From Stephanodiscus triporus (lineage: Eukaryota > Bacillariophyta > Thalassiosirophyceae > Thalassiosirales > Thalassiosiraceae), in contig JALLAZ010000389.1 in assembly GCA_036939755.1 (NCBI GenBank), positions 1-16,164 on the forward strand: a DNA stretch of 16,164 nt, read 5' to 3'. A program made the translations under genes and the position numbers. This document shows, piece after piece, positions 9,101-15,522 of this stretch (its first letter is position 1; each line of letters opens with the position of its first letter). A model generated the notes under the pieces. It did not search any database, was not told the origin of the DNA, and saw only the letters and a program-made list of their open reading frames with translations.

Positions 9101-12100
9101 CGGTTGATTGTGTGTCTTGTCGCCAGATCAGGCGAGTTGCGTCGAGATGTCGTAGAACAAATAGTATTTGCCTTGAGCTGTGGCCAACTTCCGAATGAAA
9201 AGACAACTACTATCTCTCCCCCTCAACCAGAGTCTGTTGATCAAGATGAGGACAAGATGTGGGCAATTTCATCATGGGGCGACTTGGTTGCTGGATTAGC
9301 TTCGCCACGAAGCATCATTGGCAGCTTAGTAACAAATCAAGACTCTACTTCAACTATTTCTTTTCCAGTTGTCAAACTCATGCTGGAGCACAAAGTTGCC
9401 CATGCATTGATGATTGCTATTGAAAGAATCACGCTTCATCATCCCATGGCGTCTTCAGTGGCTTCCAGCATCGTACGTCCCCTAGAAATATGCACGAGAG
9501 GAGGTGTGTTGACTACTGTCAATGAAATGCAAATGCGAGAGAAAGAAAAATCTGCCAAAGCAAGCAAGGATTCACGACGTGCGACACTTGGCCCTAGCGG
9601 GCGTAGTGAGCCTGACGTTTACGATTTGGCGCAACTGCATGAAGGTAGTAGCTTTGACGAGAGTGCCGGACATAGCAATGCCGATGATGACGATGAAAGC
9701 ATTGAAGAGGATTCTGATGATAGTTCAGAGATCGAGGTTCGCCTTGGAAATGTTGACGACAGTGATGGTTCGTCCGAAGAAGAAGACGAATTTTCGGATG
9801 AAAGTGAGGAGGAAGAAGAAGAAGAAGACGAAAGTGACGGGGATGATATGGATGAGGATGCTGATTCAGAACCCCATTATTCAGATGAAAGCGAGGAGGA
9901 AGAGGAGGAAGAGGAGGAAGAGGAGGAAGAAGACTTAGGTGAAAGCGAAGAAGTAGAACACAACTTTTTTTATGATGCCAATGCCGAGGATGAGGCCAAC
10001 AATGGGCTAGAACAAGGGGCAGCAGGAGGAAATGAAGTTCCGGATGAGAGTATGATGGAAGGTTGGACACGAGTCGATAATGGTGGTCATGCTGGTTTGG
10101 GGAGAATTCTTTTAGACATGGTTCAGCCACAGAATCATGGACAGCATCATCTGGCCAATGGGGGATTTCTCATGGACGCCGCTGAAACGATGCTTGGTAA
10201 TATTTTGCGTGGAGATCTTGGTCTCTCCGAGATTGAAGATTCATTGGGTATACGTGTTGTTAGAGGGGATAGGGGAGACGGCAGAGGAGCTGCCTTGGGA
10301 ATATCTGCTGGGCTCACAAGCCGCACAAATCCAAATGGTTCGACTGGAACTACCTTTGGCAGTGACGGTCGCCCTGCAGTTCATCAGAATGGTACTGTGT
10401 CCAGTACATCCGTTTTTGGAAACCGAGGTCAAGTAGAAGCTATCCCGATGGATGTTGTCTTTGGAACTTCAGCCGCATTATCTGACGAAATTGATCACGA
10501 GAGTTATTCCGGAATCCCTCTGTCATATGACACCAACCTCTTCCCTGAGGGCGTTGCAGCTGCAGCATCTAGCATCCAGTCCAACCAATTGCTGACAGGT
10601 GGCCGTCCGTTAGTTCACCCACTCATTCAAAGTCTGACACTCCCACCAGCCACCTCAATCAACTCAGTTGCAACTCTTTCATCTCAGAGGGAGGGTCGTA
10701 ATTCTGCACTGCAACGCAACAATGGCATGTCTGGCTCTTTTATTGCTGCAGCAAACGGAAGCATAATTCAAGTCAGTGATCGATTACAAACAATTAATAG
10801 CGCAGATCAAGCTTCTAGAAGGACCAATCCAAGTATGTTCAGTATCTGGGCAGACGATGGATTGCCCCTTGACGACTTCAGCGCTACATTCGGACAAGCT
10901 TTGGATTCATTCTTGCAAGACCAGGCAAGCGTGCAGGAACGTGAAGCTCAAAATAACAACCCTCTTCAAAGTCAAGAAGGCTCTTCAAGTAATGGTGAAG
11001 CATTGGATCCGCCTGCTGAAGATATGGAGGATGCTGATACGTCGCCAGCTTTTCAAGAATTGCAGTCGGAAACAGCTGAAGTAAGCAGTGCCATGGCTGC
11101 TGGCCTGAGACTTACGATATCTCAGCAAGCTTCTGACCAACTTCCTAATCCATTGATTTCGAATGATCAGACTGGCAACCAAAATCTCTCTGAAGACAAT
11201 TACAACGCTGCCGATGAAGTTATGGCCGAAGATCGCTCTACTGGGGAGGATGCCGATGAGCTGGCGGTAGAAAATGAGACAAATACCGATGCTGGCAGTC
11301 AATTTATTCTCAGAGCCGTGGCAGAGCCTCATGAATCTAATAGAGAGGAGGAGCAGGAGGAAGTTGATGATGGGACTCCCGAGGAAAATGTTACTAATGA
11401 CATCGAAGGAGAGCAGCAACAACGTTGTCCTCCAGGCATTGATCCAGACGTTTTCGACAGCTTACCTCTAGAGGTGCAACAAGAGATTATCCAACAGCAT
11501 GAAGTCGATGCACAAATCTCTGAATCAGGGCTTGATCCAGAAGCTCTCGCAGCATTGCCAGAGGAGATGAGGAGGGAAGTTATCGAACAAGAGCAGCAGC
11601 AACAACGTCTTCGTGAATTACAAACTGCACAGGCTGCTGATCCGGCCAATGCAGAAGAATATCTCGAATCCAATGCGAGCTTTTTAGCATCTCTTTCACC
11701 TGACCTACGGGAAGAGATACTACTGACAGCCGACGATGCTTTCATATCTTCTCTACCTTCAACTCTGATCGCTGAGGCTAACGTTTTGAGAGAAAGAGTG
11801 GCATCACGACACCGACAGCGAGCAGAAGAGGCCAATGCTGTAAACGCCATAGGTTTCGGTGCAGCAGGAGTGAGGCCAGGAGCAGCAAGGCAAGCACAGC
11901 AAACCTCCAATGCACCAAGAGAGCGTCGTCAGCGGAACGGCAGAATGCGGATTGAGAAAGATATTGTATGGATGGAAAATTCACCCCCCTTGCTGACGAC
12001 GCAGTCGACTGCGGCTTTCCTGAACTTGTTTTATTTGTTGATCCCCATCCAACCTCAACGGCTAATGCACAAATTAATCTTGAATTTGTGTCTCTGTGGG

Positions 12101-15100
12101 CAATCAAGATCCCTTCTTTTGAATGTTCTAATTTCCTTGTTGAGCAATGATAAGAAGAGTGTGTTAGCGTTATTGGAGAAGCTGGATGTTGGCCGCGAGA
12201 AAAATACCCGTCACCCATCAGTGTTGGAGGCTTTTCCACCTTCTGGTTTGATAGGTTCAACGGTAGGTCTCGTGGAGGATCACAGTTCAAGGCATATCAC
12301 TGGCTCGTTGAGGAAAAGACAGGTTAGCAACTCACCTGTAATTGTGGCAGCATCACTGCCCGCTAGTGCTTGCGGTTCATCACACGGTGATGATTCAGTT
12401 CCTCCGGTAGTTTCAAGGCGTATCATATCTTGCTTTTCTAATATGTGCAAAGCCTCTCCTCGCGTGGCATTGAGCATGTTATCAAAAGCTGACGATGGTG
12501 TGGACGAAAACAAATCACCCAAAGCTTCCTGTTTGGAAAAGCTATTGGACCTCCTTGAACTAAATCAATACTCACAAAGCGCATCGAATTTAGAGCAGCT
12601 TTTAAGTCTGCTCGAAATTGTTGTAGCTCCGATGAGCCTACTTCCAAAAGAAGACCAGGAGGTTGATGTTGTCGAAAGATCTTCTCCCGGAAAGGAGTGG
12701 GTGAAGGTACCGCGTCTTATTATATCTCGTGGCAGGCTGCACTTACTCATCAATATTTTAAGCCTTGAAAGCTTCAAGGATTCATCATTTCTCAAAATAA
12801 GTACTTTGCTTCGGAGACTCTGTCGGGTGGAGGAAAATCGAGAATGCATTCTTGATGAACTGGCGTTGGTGGCTGAAAGCCTAGGAAAAGCTGCAATATT
12901 GGACTTGAAATCTGTTTCTGTTCGTTTGAGTGTAGCAGCAAAACTTCACGGAGAAAATTTTCCAGGAAATGATGGCGGTCACCTAGCGCAGGTATCCGGC
13001 ACTACGGTAGACAAAGATTTAGTCGCGGGGACGCCATCAAGTGCAGTTTCTCTATCCACGGGTAATTCTGAATTGAAACTCCTCCGGTGAGTGACGTTTT
13101 GGGAAGTGTTGATGTTTCAGGACGAATATAGATGTTGTCGATCTGAGTTACTCTTGCCGATCTTTTAATCTTTTCGTTTCACAGTGTCCTTCAGATGCTC
13201 CACTCGCTATGCACCCATGACGACGAAGCAAAAAGTGAAGGAAACCGACCTGAGTTCGTTTCACTGCTGCAGACACTCAACTTGGAGAGTTTATGGGATC
13301 AGCTTAATAACTGCCTCAAGACGGTTTCAATTTTGGAAGGAATTGCCAATGATGGTGTACCCGAAATCAATGCAGATGGCGAAGAAGAAGGAGACACTGG
13401 TAACAATGCTGACATGCTCGGGGAAGAAAAGCCCAAGCAGCTCCAAAATAGCGTCGCAGGGCTTATTACTAGATTTTTGCCAGCTATAGAGGCGTTTTTC
13501 ATTGTAAATGCTTCTTCAGTTTCCCAAGAGAACGAACCTGGAACAATAACTGAAGAGGCGCCAGATGACGATTGCCGAGTGGTGCAATTTGCTGCTAGCA
13601 ATAAGATTTTGTTGAATGCTTTGGTAAGGAGAAAATATGCTACTGCTATCCGGAGCCAAATATTTTGCTCTGACAACAGACGTACTCTATTAACATCCTT
13701 GAATCAAATTTTCGTTTTCATCAATCATTGACAGCTCCGCTCTAATCCCCAACTGCTCGAGAAAGGATTACAAGCGATGGTAAAGTCGCCAAAAAATCGG
13801 TCTTTCCTTGATTTTGATGTGAAACGCTCTTGGTGAGTTGCCCTATTTCTTTGTCTCCCCAATATCCTTTTCGGCGCGTCGTGTGACATTTTCCCAACTC
13901 TCCCCACACATCTTTCTCTATCTCTTCTGAATAAACAATCACACACGCAGGTTCAAAACTCAACTTCGGCGTTTGAGACAGCAGGCAAGTCGCCGCCATG
14001 GTAGTTTCCGACTGAATCTTCGCCGGAAGCACGGTGAGTGATTGTGTAATTCTCCATGTTCAAAATTTGGACGATCTCATTTAATTGATGTAATGCATTG
14101 TTCTACACATTTTTTTTAGTATTTGAGGACAGTTTCCATGCATTCGTTCATCGTAACGCGGATGAGCTTCGTGGGCGACTCCACGTTACATTCCAAAATG
14201 AAGAAGGGGTTGACGCTGGTGGTACGTATTTGTTAAGTCGAAATATGTCATTTTCATCTCGATCAGACCATTAACTTGCTTTTGACTCTCGTTTCGCTTG
14301 CTTCAGGTCTTTCACGCGAGTTCTTTGCCATTTTGGCAAAAGAAATGTTCAATCCTAATTATGCTCTGTTCATGTCGACTGAAGACGGTTGCACATTCCA
14401 ACCAAATCCAAACAGCTCAATAAATCCGGATGACTTGAGGTACTTCAAGTTCGTTGGAAGAATTGTAGGCAAAGCAGTTGTCGATGGGTTTTTACTTGAT
14501 GCTCACTTCACGAGGAGTCTGTACAAGCATATGCTTGGCGTAAAGGTGCGCATTCATCTCAAAATCATATCACTGTATTAACCAGCTCTCCTATCTTATT
14601 TCACTTTTCTTTAGCCCACACATCATGACATGCAAGCAATCGACCCCGACTACTACAAGAATCTGCAGCTGATACTCGAGCACCATTTGGAAGACATCGG
14701 TCTTGAGCTAACATTTTCAATAGAGGACCATTCTTTCGGGCGAAGTCAAACTATAGATCTCATTCCTGGCGGCCGAAAAATTCCTGTCACGGAGGAAAGC
14801 AAAGAGCGCTACGTCGATCTTGTTTGCCAGCATCGCATGACGACCTCAATTGAGAAACAAATAAAGGCTTATTTGGAAGGCTTTCATGAGATCGTCGACA
14901 AGCAATTAATAAGCATATTCAACGCAAGGTTCGTTTCGTTTTGTGTGTGTGTGTCTTGCTGTTATCATCGGTACGATGACCACAACGTTCTCATGTGATG
15001 ATCTTCTTTCATATTCAAATATCGCAAAACAGGGAACTAGAGCTCCTCATATCAGGAATGCCAGAAATAGACATTCATGATCTGAAGAAGAATACCGACT

Positions 15101-15522
15101 ACAATGGGTATCGTCCGGCAGATAAAGGTATGTCCACGTATCTTTGTGTGTAAGTGTGTGTATGGGTACAATAGATAACAGTGTTCTCACGATATTATTC
15201 TTTCTAATTCAAACCACCTGAAGAGATTTGCTGGTTTTGGAACATATTGTTCACTCTTACTCGGAGTGAAAAGGCAGCATTTTTGCAATTTGTCACAGGT
15301 AGCTCTAAAGTTCCACTAGCTGGCTTTAGCGAATTACAGGGTATGCGAGGAGTCCAAAAGTTCAGTATCAATAAGGCCTCTGAACATCATTCGGGTGCGT
15401 TGATGACGGCGCATACATGTTTCAATGCCCTTGATTTGCCTGTTTACAACTCGGAAGAGGAAATGAAAGAGAAATTGCTTTATGCCATCAGTGAGGGCAG
15501 TGGTGGCTTTGGCTTTGCTTAG
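127..15522 (+). CDS. HUWE1: HUWE1/Tom1/UPL1-family HECT-type E3 ubiquitin-protein ligase (17 exons)
   Basis: The enzyme takes ubiquitin from an E2 onto its own active-site cysteine and passes it to substrates. Family members act in nucleus and cytoplasm on protein quality control, chromatin and mRNA-export factors. Exons: 127-423, 644-3400, 3480-4381, 4481-4976, 5069-5235, 5319-7256, 7338-8228, 8305-8431, 8555-13086, 13185-13623, 13735-13832, 13951-14033, 14120-14221, 14307-14545, 14615-14928, 15033-15127, 15224-15522. Every intron is GT-AG, phases agree, and the sum is 4,592 codons; human HUWE1 is about 4,370 residues. Domain order: DUF908, DUF913, SH3-like module, UBA, acidic tract, DUF4414/UBM, HECT. 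Catalytic Cys4558 (codon 15418-15420, in [11 protein letters not shown]) and the conserved Phe four residues from the end are present. Oddity: an in-frame TGA at 7075-7077. If it terminates translation, the product is about 2,125 residues without HECT. The family call is near certain. The symbol is by orthology, and exon borders rest on splice consensus plus frame. Confidence 0.93.
424..643 (+). other. Intron 1 (220 nt, the longest)
   Basis: The donor is CAG|GTGAGT and the acceptor GCCAG|GCC follows a long C/T-rich stretch. Exon 1 ends in phase 0 with ...WQFQEQ. Exon 2 opens with [17 protein letters not shown], which fits the family's conserved DLYxW segment before DUF908. Reading through the intron hits a stop at 496-498, so splicing is needed. 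It is about twice as long as the other introns; long first introns often carry regulatory sequence, but I see no specific site. Confidence 0.8.
644..1837 (+). other. Low-complexity N-terminal coding region (Gly, Asp, Thr, Ser runs) with candidate NLS
   Basis: This is the first part of exon 2, residues 100-497. The opening segment ([21 protein letters not shown]) and a short helical block near residues 200-245 look conserved. Most of the rest is simple sequence: a Gly run near 1106-1140, Asp-rich stretches near 1279-1350, a Thr run from repeated ACG codons near 1366-1385, and Ser-rich stretches near 1681-1750. The basic cluster TTKRRKI at 1748-1768 (KRRK, residues 470-473) and [10 protein letters not shown] near 1428-1460 could be nuclear-import signals; this is inference. 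The frame stays open throughout, so I treat it as disordered coding sequence and not introns. Its length is probably variable between related species. Confidence 0.75.
1838..2660 (+). other. DUF908 region of the HECT ligase
   Basis: Residues about 498-770. It begins [13 protein letters not shown] and contains the typical core [14 protein letters not shown] followed by [15 protein letters not shown]. This matches the family pattern of an Arg-Ile-Arg-Leu-Ala helix followed by an RL-A-I helix. In HUWE1/Tom1 proteins DUF908 is the N-terminal helical repeat block that forms part of the substrate-scaffold solenoid. An insertion rich in Gly, Asp and Arg (about 2510-2615) interrupts the block and looks like a disordered loop. 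Domain edges are approximate because they were judged by eye. Confidence 0.8.
2700..4381 (+). other. DUF913 region, split by intron 2
   Basis: Residues about 785-1319, spread over the end of exon 2 and all of exon 3. Recognisable family signatures are [20 protein letters not shown] (about residue 888), [18 protein letters not shown], and [19 protein letters not shown] followed by NPNLK (about residues 1163-1186). The last resembles the conserved 'G..lDELmRHhPsLK' block. It continues the armadillo-like solenoid that holds substrates in structures of HUWE1-type ligases. Intron 2 (3401-3479) falls in phase 0 inside the domain (...VFHQ / HDTNNGHN...). The end of exon 3 ([14 protein letters not shown]...) is the closing helical part. 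Confidence 0.85.
3401..3479 (+). other. Intron 2 (79 nt)
   Basis: Donor CACCAG|GTGAGT, acceptor AACCAG|CACGAT, phase 0. The reading frame hits a stop at 3410-3412 just inside the intron, so splicing is required to reach exon 3. The interior is T-rich. Confidence 0.88.
4382..4480 (+). other. Intron 3 (99 nt)
   Basis: Donor TGTAG|GTGAGT, acceptor GCCAG|CAACAC. The exon ends with two bases of a codon (AG) completed by C, giving Ser1319. Without splicing the frame meets TGA at 4383-4385. Its first ten bases match intron 12 (GTGAGTGATT), but the rest does not, so I do not count it with the intron 5/9 family. Confidence 0.88.
4977..5068 (+). other. Intron 4 (92 nt)
   Basis: Donor CATCGTC|GTAAGT, acceptor GTTGAAG|TGCCAA, phase 0. 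The joined protein reads YKIRIV / [14 protein letters not shown], a smooth run into the SH3-like module, which supports both sites. The only other frame through exon 5 ends at a stop before exon 6 and gives an unconvincing protein. Confidence 0.85.
5236..5318 (+). repeat. Intron 5 (83 nt), one of two near-identical introns
   Basis: Donor ACGAGG|GTGAGT, acceptor TTTCAG|TCATGG. It splits a Gly codon after its second base. Along its full length it aligns with intron 9 (13087-13184) with 8 mismatches in 83 aligned positions and two gaps (13 and 2 bases). The shared core includes GGGAAGTGTTGATG, TTTCAGGACGA and CGATCTGAGTTACTC. The match begins at the GT and ends at the AG and does not extend into the exons. 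This is what a mobile, intron-generating element (introner) would leave. Confidence 0.9.
6529..6651 (+). other. UBA (ubiquitin-associated) domain
   Basis: Residues about 1944-1984 in exon 6. The sequence [40 protein letters not shown] has the three-helix UBA pattern. The MGF loop follows helix 1, the HAVEAL motif lies in helix 2, and VDVAMEYAL in helix 3. UBA domains bind ubiquitin. HUWE1 carries one in the corresponding place after DUF913, so position as well as motif supports orthology. It is followed by an Arg/Glu-rich, probably coiled segment ([20 protein letters not shown]). Confidence 0.93.
7075..7077 (+). other. In-frame TGA inside exon 6 (codon 2126)
   Basis: The frame reads ...[34 protein letters not shown]... 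with no frame change. Both flanks look like coding sequence of the same helical repeat, and the frame runs on to a clean GTGAGT donor at 7257. It is the only stop within the modelled exons. A single C-to-T change from CGA (Arg) would explain it. The stop is followed by G, not by the CTA context linked to efficient readthrough. A 45-nt GT-AG interval (7034-7078) would keep frame and remove it, but its donor is weak and its length unlike the other introns. True nonsense allele, sequence error, tiny intron and recoding all remain possible. Confidence 0.85.
7257..7337 (+). other. Intron 6 (81 nt)
   Basis: Donor CGGGC|GTGAGT, acceptor ATTTAG|GAACCC. Two bases (GC) plus G rebuild an Ala codon, and the joined protein reads [29 protein letters not shown]. 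The frame would otherwise stop at 7258-7260. Confidence 0.88.
7338..8228 (+). other. Exon 7: armadillo-like helices with an inserted Lys-rich linker
   Basis: It starts [19 protein letters not shown] and continues to [14 protein letters not shown] (about residue 2227), like the 'P-WL-P--LL-D' helix of HUWE1. Residues about 2244-2338 (7510-7795) are a Lys/Glu/Ser-rich, probably disordered linker ([34 protein letters not shown]). In human HUWE1 a WWE domain follows this helix region; I see no WWE pattern here. The helical block resumes with [20 protein letters not shown] and [20 protein letters not shown], closely resembling HUWE1's equivalent 'ILR-M-EDP-TL--AME-EI' block. Confidence 0.8.
8229..8304 (+). 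other. Intron 7 (76 nt)
   Basis: Donor GTCTTT|GTGAGT, acceptor TTTCAG|CATGCA. The codon TT plus C gives Phe, and the joined protein reads [20 protein letters not shown], matching the family's 'FL--MAPVI-RDP-VFMKA' block. The frame stops at 8230-8232 without splicing. Confidence 0.88.
8305..8431 (+). other. Exon 8: short exon encoding the conserved CRDPVVF block
   Basis: One base completes the Phe codon, then 42 codons follow: [20 protein letters not shown], then a Ser/Gly-rich tail ending SSSRGSQ. The match to the HUWE1-family 'P-I-RDP-VF-KA' segment fixes the frame and both splice sites. It is easily missed because it is only 127 bases long and lies between two introns. Confidence 0.85.
8432..8554 (+). 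other. Intron 8 (123 nt)
   Basis: Donor CTCAG|GTAAGC, acceptor ACTTAG|GTTACT, phase 0 at both ends. Exon 9 then begins [20 protein letters not shown]. Direct read-through meets TGA within the intron, and the exon 9 frame has a TAG exactly at the acceptor (8552-8554), so splicing is needed. The acceptor has a less strong pyrimidine tract than the others. Confidence 0.75.
9680..9960 (+). other. Acidic Asp/Glu/Ser-rich tract with tandem 9-base repeats
   Basis: Residues about 2901-2993 of exon 9 are almost all Asp, Glu and Ser. At 9893-9928 the unit GAGGAGGAA is repeated perfectly four times and encodes an uninterrupted Glu run. Long acidic tracts stand at the equivalent place in HUWE1 and Tom1, between the armadillo-like part and DUF4414, and have been tied to recognition of basic proteins such as histones. 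The repeats make its length likely to vary between alleles. Confidence 0.9.
11435..11810 (+). other. DUF4414 with two clear and one weaker ubiquitin-binding motif
   Basis: Residues about 3486-3611. [20 protein letters not shown] (from 11435) and [20 protein letters not shown] (from 11528) are two tandem copies of the UBM pattern: Leu-Pro core, acidic flank, amphipathic helix. A third, weaker copy is [15 protein letters not shown] (from 11681), followed by [20 protein letters not shown]1 carries UBMs here. They bind ubiquitin and are thought to help hold substrates or chains. The Gln-rich spacer ([13 protein letters not shown]) is likely helical. Confidence 0.9.
11950..13086 (+). other. Helical region between DUF4414 and HECT (end of exon 9)
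   Basis: Residues about 3657-4035. Recognisable family blocks include [20 protein letters not shown] then [10 protein letters not shown] (HUWE1: 'RLL---QPL-KG-L-RLLLNLC'). Also seen are [20 protein letters not shown] (HUWE1: 'PVVLKRVLEVLTYLAKHHP') and [20 protein letters not shown]. Disordered spacers lie between. In structures this is the second half of the ring-like solenoid that leads to the catalytic domain. The exon ends ELKLLR with a two-base overhang into intron 9. Confidence 0.82.
13087..13184 (+). repeat. Intron 9 (98 nt), near-identical partner of intron 5
   Basis: Donor CTCCG|GTGAGT, acceptor TTCACAG|TGTCCT. It splits an Arg codon after its second base, the same phase as intron 5. 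Apart from a 13-base insertion (13126-13138) and two extra bases before the AG, it matches intron 5 at 75 of 83 aligned positions. The joined exons read [18 protein letters not shown]. Similarity stops sharply at both splice sites. Confidence 0.9.
13624..13734 (+). other. Intron 10 (111 nt)
   Basis: Donor GCTTTG|GTAAGG, acceptor TTGACAG|CTCCGC, phase 0. The frame stays open through most of the intron and stops only at 13729-13731, so retention would be easy to miss. Splicing gives [20 protein letters not shown], which continues into SFLDFDVKR, like HUWE1's 'VLDFDVKRKYFR'. Confidence 0.85.
13735..14033 (+). other. Exons 11 and 12 with intron 11: DFDVKR linker leading into HECT
   Basis: Exon 11 (13735-13832) encodes [20 protein letters not shown] and then [10 protein letters not shown]. 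Exon 12 (13951-14033) continues [20 protein letters not shown] and LNLRRKH. The 'LDFD-KR-YF---L--L' segment is strongly conserved just before HECT in HUWE1/UPL1/Tom1. Intron 11 (13833-13950, 118 nt; GTGAGT...ACGCAG) splits a Trp codon (TG/G). Neither exon is visible as a long open frame, and both rest on splice consensus plus protein conservation. Confidence 0.85.
14034..14119 (+). other. Intron 12 (86 nt)
   Basis: Donor CACG|GTGAGT, acceptor TTTTTTTAG|TATTTG after a long T run. G plus TA forms a Val codon, giving [20 protein letters not shown], the canonical start of the HECT N-lobe. Confidence 0.88.
14222..14306 (+). other. Intron 13 (85 nt)
   Basis: Donor GGTG|GTACGT, acceptor CTTCAG|GTCTTT. 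G plus GT completes the second Gly of DAGG-LSREFF. The donor differs from the GTGAGT seen in most earlier introns. Confidence 0.87.
14546..14614 (+). other. Intron 14 (69 nt, the shortest)
   Basis: Donor GTAAAG|GTGCGC, acceptor TTTAG|CCCACA, phase 0. It joins LYKHMLGVK to [18 protein letters not shown], as expected for HECT. The donor is non-standard at positions +4 to +6. Confidence 0.85.
14929..15032 (+). other. Intron 15 (104 nt) with a (TG)n stretch
   Basis: Donor CGCAAG|GTTCGT, acceptor AAACAG|GGAACT. AG plus G gives Arg in [23 protein letters not shown] dinucleotide run lies at about 14940-14953. Reading through the donor adds about 20 non-conserved residues before a stop. Confidence 0.85.
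15128..15223 (+). other. Intron 16 (96 nt)
   Basis: Donor AAAG|GTATGT, acceptor CTGAAG|AGATTT. G plus AG gives Glu, and the protein runs [19 protein letters not shown]. It also contains short TG-rich stretches like its neighbour, intron 15. Confidence 0.86.

Larger units (their letters stand above)
14120..15522 (+). other. HECT catalytic domain (exons 13-17)
   Basis: Residues about 4243-4591, a full-length HECT domain. N-lobe: [46 protein letters not shown], then [13 protein letters not shown]. This is the E2-binding and structural half. C-lobe: [31 protein letters not shown], then [13 protein letters not shown] with catalytic Cys4558 (15418-15420). It ends GFGFA, keeping the Phe at position -4 that HECT ligases need for ubiquitin transfer. 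Cys-to-end distance (33 residues) equals that in human HUWE1. All catalytic landmarks are intact, so this end of the gene looks under selection. Introns at 14222-14306, 14546-14614, 14929-15032 and 15128-15223 interrupt it. Confidence 0.96.

Noticed and set aside
9522..9938. Lys-rich + strand frame overlapping the acidic tract
   Set aside because: It is an out-of-frame reading of GAA/GAG repeats, giving Lys/Arg runs. The in-frame acidic reading is conserved in the family.
11968..12150. Short + strand frame in exon 9 in another phase
   Set aside because: The main frame here encodes conserved HUWE1-family helices ([14 protein letters not shown]), so the short frame is a shadow.
14034..14119. 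Intron 12 and intron 3 as further members of the intron 5/9 family
   Set aside because: They share only the first ten bases (GTGAGTGATT) with each other. Their interiors do not align with introns 5 and 9.
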